A stretch of 64,000 nt of DNA, taken from NCBI RefSeq assembly GCF_905475465.1, contig NC_062241.1, positions 5,828,001 to 5,892,000 on the forward strand, in the 5' to 3' direction. Positions 21,501-33,500 of the stretch are shown piece after piece (positions within the stretch are counted from its first letter, which is position 1; every line of letters starts with the position of its first letter). Under the pieces are notes generated by a model. That model searched no databases. It saw nothing but the letters and a program-made list of their open reading frames with translations, and had not been told where the DNA came from. Source of the stretch: Pieris napi. Its lineage: Eukaryota > Arthropoda > Insecta > Lepidoptera > Pieridae. Position numbers and translations under genes: made by a program.

Positions 21501-24500
21501 AGAGGTGAATCAGGACGTCGTATGGTGTTTGCACAACCTCAGTCACAAAACACCGATTCACTTCAAAACAAGGCATGTGAATTACATTGTCACCGATGCC
21601 TCGGATCTACAATGGGGAGCGCTAATCAACAACAAACCCCTGAATGGTTCTTAGACTCAAAGTCAGATTGAGTGGCATTGCAATTTAAAGGAGATGCACG
21701 CTGTGGTAGCAGCAATCTCTTTGACATCCGAAGTCCTAAAGAACTCGATGGTAATCCTGCAAAGCGACAGCAAAACTGTTGTATCGTACATAAAAAACGA
21801 AGGAGGAACAAGGTCCCAAATGCTGTTAAAATTGACAAAAGATCTTCTGGCACTGACGGACAGTTTGAATATTGTACTTATCCCTCACTTCCTTGCCGGG
21901 AATGTACAACGTGGAAGCCGATTACCTCTCGCGCAATCGCAGGGGCACCGAATGGCATCTCTTGAAAGAGGCAACCACGGACATATTCAGACGATGGGGA
22001 ACCCCCGAAATAGATCTTTTCGCGTCACGAGAGGCTCTTATCGTGGCAAGTTATGTGTCGCTAGACTTATAAGACTCCAACAGTTGCTTCACCACGCCTT
22101 CAGTAAATGCTGGCGATACGATCTAGCGTGGATATTTCCACCGCCAGTGCCTCTACCTCGAGTGCTGCACCATCTCAACTTATGCCAAGGGAAGTTCATA
22201 ATAATAGCACCCAGGTGGAGGAAGCCTTTTTGGCGCCCGGATTTGAAAGGCCGAGCACTTGCACCCTCGCTACCAATACGGAATCTAAACAAAACCCTGA
22301 TAAATACCGTAACGGGTCAACCTCCTCCTCAAGGGCAGAAATTACAGTTGGAAGCGTGGCTGATTTTAGCTGCAAAACACGAGACGCAAAACAACTTATT
22401 TCGTCGTGTTTGAGAGCTTCAACAAGGAAAACATATTATGCCCCTATTTGGTATAAATGGGTAAATTGGTGTCAACATAGTAATATAAACTGTCGATTCC
22501 CGGCTCCTCCTGATGTAGCTAGATTCTTAGCAAACCTATTTATAAAGGATCATCTGGCATAGATATCTATATATCTAAATCTATTATCTAAATAGATCTA
22601 TATCTATTTTAGTTCACAAATCTGACATAGCATCAATTTGTGAGGCTCTAAGCGATGTTAAAATTTAATCTAATAAATTAGTAAAACATATCCTTAAAGC
22701 GCCTAGCTCAATCCTATCTATAGCTAGACCAATCGCGCAGTAATTGCCAGTATGGGAAGCGGGGAAAGTTATAAATTATTTGAAAAGCCTAAAACTAGAT
22801 GAGCAAAATTTATTTCATAGCTCGAAACACACAGCCACAATAATTTTATTGGCTTCTGGGCATAGAGTTCATGATTTGACTCTCTTGCTTTTTCGAGCCT
22901 CAGCATTTTATTGATAACGGTGATTCCATCACTTTGCATCCGGGTTTCGGTTTTAAAACAGATACAGGAACGTATAGACAGTCAAGTTGGACGTTTTTAT
23001 CGTGCCTGGAGAAGCATCTAAATCGCTTATTTTGGCTTAGGACACTCATAACTGTCTCTAATAATAGATGAGGCTCCTTGACAAATTTGTTTATTACAAC
23101 CAGATATCCTGTAAGACCAGCTACGCCCACAATTTTTGGGGGCTGGGTCAAGAAACCCCTTTTGGAATCAGGTATCGAAGCATCTCGTGGTACTTGATCA
23201 GCTGTTGCTTCGCTAAATTGTTTTAGAAACATAAATGATATTCTTGGTTAGGCAAATTGGCGTCATGAAAGTACATTAAAGATATATTATTGTCGAAATC
23301 TAGATAATAATAGTCAGAATGCTGAGACTCAATCAGAAGTCTATTTCTCAGTACTTTCGGCCGCTTAATGATTAGCCAAGTATTCTACTTCATTATAAAC
23401 AATAATTTTTTTGTTATTATGTTTATTAAATGATGCTAAAGCTTAGGCTTTAATTAGCTTGTATTGTTTATTTCATCATGATTCTATCGGATATAAATAA
23501 TTCAAATCACATTGTTGCGTTTTTTAGTTATTAATATATAACTTTACAAGCCACCAGGAGATAACAAACACGTCTCTCATAATGGACCTCGGACGTCAAA
23601 CGGAACACATAATATAGAAATTTTACCTAAAAATAAAATTTGTATTATGTTTCCTAAGACGTCCGAGGTCCAAACAAGCTCTTCCTGGTTCTCTTATTAT
23701 GAGACAAACAATGAACAAGAACTCTGGCGGCTTGCTTTAGCGCGATAAAAAGTTAAGTTCCAGTTTCAAACGCTGGGCGCTGGCGGCGGTGTCACGTGGT
23801 GGGAAAAGGTCGGATACTAGCGATTTGGGCGGAAAAGGAAACGATGTACTCTCATAATGGACCTCGGACGTCTTAGGAAACATAATACAAATTTTATTTT
23901 TAGGTAAAATTTCTATATTGTCCTTTTAAATATATTTCGTATTTATTTTCCTTTTCAGAGATCCCTTTTAAACAAATTTAATTAAATTTTCAGCTCATAT
24001 CGGGACTAAGTGCCAGCGGTTCTGGGGCTTTAGAACATGACCCTTGCTGTTTGTACCGAAAGTTGTCAGGTGCACAGCCACTAGGCGTAGCAGTGATAGA
24101 TGCATCTGTTGTTTTGTTCCCGCAGATATTCTCAAAGGCAGCAAACAAACACAGGTATATTGTCGTACTTATAAAGGGTTTTTCAACAAGAACTTTGTTT
24201 TCTAAAACAAAATAAAACAAAGAATTTAGAGGAAAATGAATAAAATTTTTATTGTATTACAAAGAGAAAAGTTTGGCAATTATGAATGAAAAATGATATC
24301 TGGCAAATGTCCACCACGACCACGCTGACAGATGTTGATTCTTTCATCAAAATTTTTAATCACTTTTTGGCAAAATGGAGGGTCTATTTCGTTAATGACA
24401 TCACGGATTTTGAATTTTAAGGCTGCAATCGATTCGATTGGCTCCGTATAGACTCTGTCTTTAACATAGCCCCACAAAAAATAATCCAGTGGTGTTAAAT

Positions 24501-27500
24501 CGCGAAATTATGCGCTCGGGAAATTTGGTTTGCAATAAATTGATCGTTTCATTGGCTGTGTGACATGTGGCACCGTCCTGTTGAAACCACATTTCAGTGA
24601 TATCCATGTCATCAATAATAGGCCAAAATTTAGTGGTTAACATCTCGTGATACCGTGATCCATTGACTGTTACCGCATTTCCAGCCTCATCTTCGAAAAA
24701 AAACGGCCCAATCACTCCAGACCACATAGTGCACCACACAGTAACACGTTGAGTATGCAAAGCCTTCTCAATAATTGCTTTAGGATTTTCAGAAGCCCAA
24801 ATGCGACAATTTTGCTTGTTGACGTACCCTGACAAATGAAAATGGGCTTCGTCTGAAAAAATGATTTTTTCAGAAAAACCAGCAGGTTGTTCCTGAATGA
24901 ACTGAGCGAATCTGCGGCGATTTGAATGGTCGATCAGCTTTAATTCCTGCACCAGTTGAATCTTGTAAGGCTTCAAAGCCAAATCCTTTCGCAAAATTCG
25001 CCATGTTGTGCTTTTGGATAACCCCAATTGTTGAGAACGTCGTGAAATTGACAAATTTTGATCTTCTTCACTACTGTGGCTCACGGCGGCGATGTTTTCT
25101 GTTGAACGACCCGGTCGAACACGTGTTGGTGTTGGCACATTTTGTACCGAGCCTGTCGACTCAAATTTCGCGACCAAATTCTTAACAGCGGTCTCAGAAG
25201 GACGATTATGCTGGCCGAAAATATCACGAATTTTACGAAATGTAACTTTAACAGAACCACCATTTTTATAGTGGATTTGAATTATTTTAATGCGATTTTC
25301 GAGCGAAATTGAATTCATTGTAATAATTGCCAAAGCACCTGCTACGAATACCGCCAAAAACTAAATGTCAAAACTATCACGTTCTCGGTGTTGCCACAAT
25401 TGAAAAACAAACTTCTTGTTGAAATACCCTTTACAATATGATAAATTTATTAATATTTTTTCTTAATGAAAATCAAATCTTAAATTCAAGATCTTTTTAA
25501 TGCATTTATTAGTGATACACTGAAGTTTGAAAGTTATTAAGAATGATAGAAGAAGTAATCTTCAACTATCATATTGGGTGGCATTTTCATTTCATTAGGG
25601 TATCTAGTTCACTTTTCCATAAAATATTCCTTTTCTTTTCTCTAATATTTGGAATAATTGATGCCAAAATTGGTTTAAAAAAAACGACGGGTTGCACTCC
25701 GGGAGTGCCGGCAGAAGTGAAATCTTGAATATTAACGTTGTGTTTTGTTGATATTTTGGAATGGTTAGGGAATAATTTTGCTCGAATTGCTTTAATTATC
25801 GGTATAAAAATACTAGCATTTATGTGGTAGAATACAATATTTATTTATTGCGCTATCATACATAAACAAGACAATTTATATTACATTAAATACGCTGCGC
25901 CAGCTGTCTACTTTCAATCCGTCGTCAGTCTGACCAAATCGTTAATAATAAAGCTTTAGACGTTTCGCAAAATTAAACCTTGATATATTTGACTTAAGGT
26001 CGAATTCCACATGCATCAATGTATCTGAGGAAAGAGACAAATGAATTAAAACCGTAACTATATAAACGAAGGTTCATAGTCCTTTAAAAAACCATCCGTC
26101 TTACGAATTTGTCCTGACGCGAGTTTAACATTTTAACCCATTCCAAAAAAAGTGTACAACGCCGCTAAAGAAGTTTTCACTTCAAAAATTGTTTAGACAA
26201 CAAATGCTGGAACACTTCGCCGAGTGCATCAAAATGTCAAAGGGCGCACGTCAAGAGGCGATACAGATTAACGTATACACTGCGATGTTGCTCGCTCTAC
26301 GTACGCTCGCCGAGATGAAGTCTAGTCTAGGGCAAGATCCTGTGAAGAACACCTGCACTGAGCTTATATTTGTGAGTATATCTTGCATTAAATATTATTT
26401 TTTTTGAATAAAAATAAGAGTACATAGATCGTGGCTCTTAAGCTTGAGGTTGTGTGTTCGAATCCTGGCTGTTAACCAATTTTTCTATATGACATATAAC
26501 ACTTTCTGTGTTGGTCAGTTTTAAACCTGATCACCTGCAACTTCTGTTACCTTGTCTGTAAAAAAAGACACGAAATTTATTTAACAACTAATTTTAAATT
26601 AAAATAGTCACAGTAGAGCTGCAAAATATATCGTTACTAAGATCAGAATATTATTGTTAATTTCTAAGAAAAATTAATTGCGTTTTTATATTGGTTTATT
26701 TTCTATAAACAGTAAACACCATTACAAAAGTTTAGATCCGTTTCTTTATTACAGGCAGGACTTTCAGCAAACAGTGCAACAGTCCGCGCTGCAGCAGCTT
26801 CATGCGTTGGACGCCTTTGTAGCTGTATATCTGAAGCGGAGAGTCAAGCGCTTAGCGAGCGAGTGATTACTTTAGCGAAGACTAGCACTAACCGCCCAAC
26901 TAGGGCGGCAGCTGCAGCGGCTGTAGGCGCTGTACAAAGGGCTAGAGGTGCGTCATCAAGCGCTGCAGCGTTGCCGGTCTTAAGGGCGTTAGCTCAGGAT
27001 ACAAGTGCAATCGAAGTTCAAGTAAGTGACATATGTACTTTAAAGTCCCAAAAATATTATTCATTTAATCCTATTCAAACACACCGTCGTTGAGACTTGT
27101 CTATGACAAGTAGAAAGTAAAGAGTGTACCAATTCTTTAAAGGCCGGAACGCACTCGCGAGCCCATTAAGATGGCATGGGCGGCGGTGTAACTTAATATC
27201 AGGTGAGGTTCCTGCCCGTTTGCCCCAGTACTATAAAAAAAAAGATTTTTTTAATATAATTGACATGTAAAATTTCTTATTAAAAATTATAGATTTTACG
27301 CTTGCTAAACGATCCACTTCCATGTTTATTAGAGCAGAGTTTTTATATTTAAACCATGAAATATAAGGTTTTTGTATGTTTTCTATTACCTAACTAGAAC
27401 TATATGCGTTTAATTAAATATAAAATAATTATTGATTGACTTTTCACAGGTATGGGCCATCCACGGCCTCTCAGTAGTAGTGGACGCATCGGGCCCAATG

Positions 27501-30500
27501 TTCCGAAGTCACGTAGAATGGACTGTTAGTACCGCTCTACGTCTGGTATTCAATTCGCCACCCGCTTGTGATTCTTTGAGATGTGCTTTGGGACGACTTT
27601 TGGCTGCACTCATTACTGTACTGGGACCGGAGTTGCAAGGTATACATCGTCTCAAACTTTTTCGTCTGTGTGTTGCATGTCGCGTGACGGTCGGCAGCGA
27701 AGTAGGGATAACGTGAAAGGCACTCGTCATAGCAGCCAAGGCCAATATGGCGGCGCCTATAGTTCGCAGCAGCTGACCGTGTAGTCTATACACTATTACT
27801 TAATATGTGTATATAATGGTATCGATCGCTTATACGAGTACTGGGAATAAATAAGGCGTAACTGCGTTTCTCTGTGAATACAAAAGAATCAACATTTAAA
27901 GCCTATATTCTAGGTTTTATAAAATAAAATAAAATAAAGAAAAAATTAAAACATCTTACATCTATTATGTCAAGTGACAAATTAAACATCGTCGATCAGA
28001 CGGCAAAGAAGAAAAATAAAATATAAAAAGAGTTTGTATAGGAAAATATGTTTTCCTTACATGTATATAATCTAAATAATTGTTAAGTATTATGTATGTC
28101 GTACTCTCTAAGACACAGAGTTCAATAAAAATATTAGTTGGAGGCTTAGTCTACTTTTATTATTTCCCATTATCATTCCAATTTTCCAAGTATAAAATTA
28201 AGATTGTAAAGCGATTTTTATACCCTTACTGGAATATTATTCCAAAATTTTTTAGTTAAATGTCTATAATGTGAAAAAAAGTTTCACTTTTAACGTGGTT
28301 TCATAAAACAACACAATCCTTTTTTTTATTTCTATAAATTCCGGCTATAGCACAAAAATATTTTTTTGAAGCCATTTAAAGTTTAATTCTTCGTGTTCTA
28401 GCTTATATACAAAGTATTATAATTAACTAGTTTATTATTTAAATTTCTAGCATGCGGCGGCGCAGCAGTTGGCCGATTCATATGCGCATGCGCCGCTCTT
28501 CAGGAATGCGGCGGCGGATCAGGTGGGCCACGCGCTGAGGCCACAGGATGTTTGCAACAGTTGCAGATGTTCGCACCGAGACATATTAACATACATACAT
28601 TGGTTCCTGCGTTATGTGTAAGTGTACTGTGGCACCGAATAAAGAAAATAGGAGGGTGGACAACAGAAAAACTGTTGATCTAATCCGTCTGAATACTCAT
28701 CAGACATAATCCAAGAGTAACAATTGCTTGATTGTGGTTTACCATTTGTTTTGGCTGTCAAGTTTTTTCCTAAGGGTTTTGAATCCTATTGTTAATTTGA
28801 AATATTATATTACTATGGAAAGAAGACAAAGTATCTTTAATAGGATGTACACATTTTAATTACAATTTATTGATAGTAATTACAGATATTGACTTGATTC
28901 TCAAGTCTTTGTGAATTTTAATAAAAACAATGAATGCTTTAACGCCCGAACCCAATAACCTATCTCAATCCATAATCCACCATCTGAGATAGTAATCTTA
29001 ATCCAAATGTTGTAACAAGTGTGCCAATAAGCAGTCGACGTAATAGCTATCTGTCGATACAAGCTATCCATGGTAGGTCGTATCGGCGTCTGTGGATAGA
29101 ACTTTGTATGAAAATGACAGTTGACGAAAGCTCGATTTCGACAGTTAATTATTTTAACAGATTTTAACTTACACCAATTTTTTTAATAATAAAATAATGG
29201 TTTGTTATGTTTTAAATATACACATGTATTTTAATGTTATTTGTACGGTTTTATTTACATTATTTGGTTAACATTGATTATTAAATATGAGTGAAAACTG
29301 AGTAAAATGGAACGATAAAGAGCATTTTATCCGTCGCCAAAAATGGATTGTCTTCGTAGGGTTTGGTTATTGGGATGCAGATAGGAGATCGATCGACTGT
29401 CACGGTCTGATCTCAGATTGTTTTTAATGTGAGATTGTAGATTGATTATTGGGTTCGGGCGTAAGAGAACACTGACTATCAGCGTGCTACTACTGACCTA
29501 TTGTTAAGGTTTGCTAACTAGTAGTTATATAGAGATTATGTATGAAAGTTTTGTCAATGAAAATATGCTAGAACTTAATACTTCCAAATGTAAATCAACA
29601 CAGCAAAAGATACCTTTATTAATTACTTTTAAATGTCATTTACTAGCGTGACCTATCTTCGCCTGAACTGTCAGTCCGTCGTGCGGCATTATGCTGCCTC
29701 CGTCAGTTGTCTCAGAAGGAGGCCGGTGAAGTTTGCAAATACGCGATGCTGGCTAAAGACCACGTGCCCGCTAAGCCTTATTGTGGTCAGAATTTTAATT
29801 ATTCTTATTATTTACTAGCGAACCCTTCGAAATCATCGAATTGTAAATCTAAACAATTCTTGAATAAACCACAAAAATTCATCAAAATCAGTCCAGCCGT
29901 TTAGTGGGTATATAATTATAAACACCCACAGAAGATTTGTTTATGCATAAATGTATTATAATAAAGATTATTTTATATATTTACATAATCACTTCTCAAG
30001 TTTAAATATGGCGTACCGTGCATACTGCATTTTTACATTTTCAATGTAAAAAATTTCTTATTATGGCTTTTGACGGTAAAAATACTTTTGTAAAAGAAAT
30101 GACTATACTTTTCTTATAATACAGAGAACTAGACAGTTGCAAAACCGAATATTTTTATAATACCTCACCAGAAAACTCCATAACTTTTGTTAAGTATTTC
30201 AGATATTGAAAAATATTTCGGTAAAATTTTAAACACGTTTTTTAAGTGATCTACGTCGTTACTACTATAAAGCATTTACTAATGTCTTAAAAATTTCCAG
30301 GTGTAGTAATAACGGAAACAGGTCTACCAGGTGCCTTATTCGCCTATTTGGACATAGAGCGTGACGAAACAGCATTATCACACGCTCGTGATACACTCAC
30401 TTGCTGCCTCTTGGCCGCAGCCGCTAATGGCACCATTAAGGAATGGCTCGCACTCGCTAAACGTGTACTTACTATTAAACTGGGTGAGTTGCTTTAAATT

Positions 30501-33500
30501 TGTGGTCACTAAAGGCTTCTAAGATCTCTAAATTGATAGACTTTGCAGTTTTATGCATTTTCTATGTTAAATTTGATAGAAATATATACTATTAGTTAAC
30601 AAAAGCGGATTTAATTTAAAAACAAAAGAATACACACGAAATTGAATTTACAACAATCAAAAGATTAGAACGTGTAGGTACTTTACACTTTAAAATTTAC
30701 TGCGGGTAGGTTAGTAACACGCCCGTTACGCACGAGGAATTGTTTTTGGATTATATATATTACCGTATAAAGATATTTTTCAAAAATAATGTGAGTTAAT
30801 AATCGGCACCAATTATCAAATGATATACGCGTCTTAGGCCTAGAACCGCTAACCAAATGATATTGAATTTAACATTTTCCTTGTTTTCGGAAAGGGACTC
30901 TTTATACCTAGTGTTTTAGTAGTATGTTAAGGAATCTAAACGATCTATTAGAAAATAAATTTCTTCAATATTATAGGAAACTGGTTAATTTGGGGTTTTC
31001 AGAGGATAGCAACAACCTGGATACAGATCTAGACGCAGAAGGCGATGATGATCAAGCAGAGTTCCACGCGGAATCGGAAGAGTCTACGCATCCCGCCGTA
31101 CAGCCACGGTGGCCTACACGGGTATGTTGTATATTCGGATCCAAAATAACCGTATTATATTCTATAGACGCAACACGTAAATGGAATATGGATCAGACGT
31201 GTTTTATTTATGTAACTTATTTTATTTATTACTAAATACATTGCTTTTAAAAAAGTTCTTTACAGATATGTTGTTAATGCAATACTAAAAAATATTTCTA
31301 TTAATTCTAAAGTTAATTATACGTATATAATTGTTCATTGTGGCCACTACGAAAGTAACCAACCCATTGGAAGCCATTTTTGAATTTGGACTAAATTCAC
31401 ATTTTTTGTTTTATAATTTGCATAGATTAAAATCTTTAACAGAATACAGATACAACTGTATTTTGTGATTAATAATAACAGATAATATATTACAATTAAT
31501 AAAAACTTTTTTGCAGTCTAATATAAAAATATATAAGGCAATATTTCCATAGATGAAACTATGTTCTTGATGATGTATATAAATTACGTGTCACGTTGTT
31601 TGTCCGCTATGGACATCTAAACTACTTAACCGATTTCAATTAAATTAGCACACCGTGTGCAGTTTGATCTAACATAAAATATAGTATAGCTTACATATAA
31701 TATATAATTATACTGTACGTGTGTATGTTACTAAACTCCTCTTGCTGGACAAATTTGAATGATTTTTTTGTATGCGTTTGGGTTGAGCCCTAGATGGTTT
31801 AGATTCACAAAGCAGCCCGGCAGATGGCGCTACAGTCGGTACTTGCATACTTTATTTAATATCCTAATCGCTTGAAATATCATGCAGGACAACGTCTGTG
31901 GGTTCCGCTAGTTCTTTGCTAAAAAAAATGTAGTTCGCGAAAGTCCTTCAATGCAAGCGCACTTGATACGCCATTATATACACTATTGTTTGGTAAAAAT
32001 GTCTTTATATTTTGTCATTTTGTACTCGTTATACAGGTATTCGCAATGGAATGCATTCAAAAGATTATGTCAGCTTGTGAAGCGACTGGCGAGGCCGCCC
32101 ACTTTGACCTTGTTAAAGCTAAAGAAAGACTTCGGATGGATCCTAATGGTATTACATTATTGATTATTTATTGTTTTACTTAGTGTTTGCAAAGATATAT
32201 AAAGTTTTTGTGATTTTAATCTCTTTAGTCGTGAATATTTCTCAAATTAATTAGAATTTCTGAAGGTATTAAAACAAGTGTAATAAATTTTATCTTTGTA
32301 ATAAATAATTTATTTTCAAAATTTACTGAATATATACATATGTGTATTTAATAAAATATTCGAAGTTTGAAAAGAATTAGATAATTGTGTATATTATTAA
32401 AATCACATTGTAGGTGACTATCTATCTCTTCACTTATCGGACTTGGTTCGTATGGCGTTTGTGGGAGCTACGGGCGAATCTGATGCGCTAAGGCTGTGTG
32501 GGTTAAAAACCCTACAAATGATAATACAGCAGTATGCACGCGCGCCGGAACCTGATTTTCCTGGTCACTTGCTTATGGAACAATATCAGGCACAGGTACG
32601 TTACCGATATTAAAAAAAATAATCTAAAGAGCGTCTTCGGTCGCTGACCACGATTGCTGAGTAAGGCATTCGAAACGTAAAAACATGAAAACAATATAGC
32701 AGCAGTTAAAAGAAAAAAATATATACATGAACATTTAGTATTATAAAGCCTACAATAATGCCTTTTGCGCATATAATTTATTAGTCAAAAACTATATAAA
32801 TGTGTTAAAGACAGTATTGTAGATTGTTTCTAGAATAAAATTTAAATATTAGTAGTAATAATATTTTCGAATTATAACGAAAATACACGTTTTTTAATCT
32901 AAATTATATTGGACACTAAATTAAGCATAAATATTAAAAAACAAAAATCTAAATTTTACCTTTTTTTGTCCATACTTAATTATCCCAATAGATATAATGT
33001 ATCTGTAAACATGTTTCAGGTAGGCGCGGCAGTACGTCCTGCGTTCGCGGGAGACACGGCCTCGCACGTAACTGCGGCCGCTTGTGACGTATGCTCTGCT
33101 TGGATCGGATGCGGTGTTGCCAGAGATATTAATGATTTACGCAGGTGAGGTTTTTATTAATAGATTCATTGTAACTATTTTATTTTTAAACGAAATATTA
33201 AACTGCTTTGATAAGTCTTTCTTATTTAAGGGATAACACATGTTTTTATTAAAAATTATTTTTTCAGAGTTCATCAACTCCTAGTATCCAGTTTGGACAA
33301 ATTAAACAAAAAGGGAAATACCACATTGATATACAATGAAAGTATGGCTACGTTGGAGAAGCTTTCTATATTAAAAGCTTGGGCCGAGGTATTAATTCAA
33401 TTTTTCTAATAATAAATAAGTCTTAATTATTTAAATGTTATGGAATGTGTATGAAAAATCAAAATAACTACGAAACGTGGGAAATTAGGGTCGTCTAGAA

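Larger units (their letters stand above)
18931..23917 (+). mobile_element. DIRS-type tyrosine-recombinase retrotransposon
   Basis: The element is about 4987 bases in HEATR5B intron 15, in the sense orientation. Three features define the class: inverted (not direct) terminal repeats at 18948-19113 and 23707-23872; an internal complementary region at 23574-23672 matching both outer ends in reverse; and RT, RNase H and tyrosine recombinase segments in between. Full DIRS elements also carry gag and often a methyltransferase; I see gag-like remnants and no methyltransferase. All frames contain stops or shifts, so this copy cannot encode its proteins, while its ends remain nearly perfect. The right end lies 76 bases before exon 16. 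Confidence 0.85.
14466..27639 (+). other. HEATR5B: HEATR5B coding exons 10-19
   Basis: Exons: 10 14466-14616; 11 15547-15735; 12 16196-16314; 13 17337-17473; 14 17902-18083; 15 18480-18574; 16 23994-24154; 17 26197-26371; 18 26755-27021; 19 27450-27639. They encode residues 461 to about 1015. Phases at the exon ends are 1,1,0,2,1,0,2,0,0,1. Readable segments are ALITPLLDRACD (10), RGDAFTWQ then VTLEGRAGALSAL across exons 12-13, LKAPAALLRLRLY (14), MLEHFAECIKMSKGARQ (17) and VVVDASGPMFR (19). The intron between 15 and 16 contains the DIRS element and the one between 16 and 17 the mariner. Exon 18 is very alanine-rich and GC-rich compared with its flanks. Confidence 0.92.
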
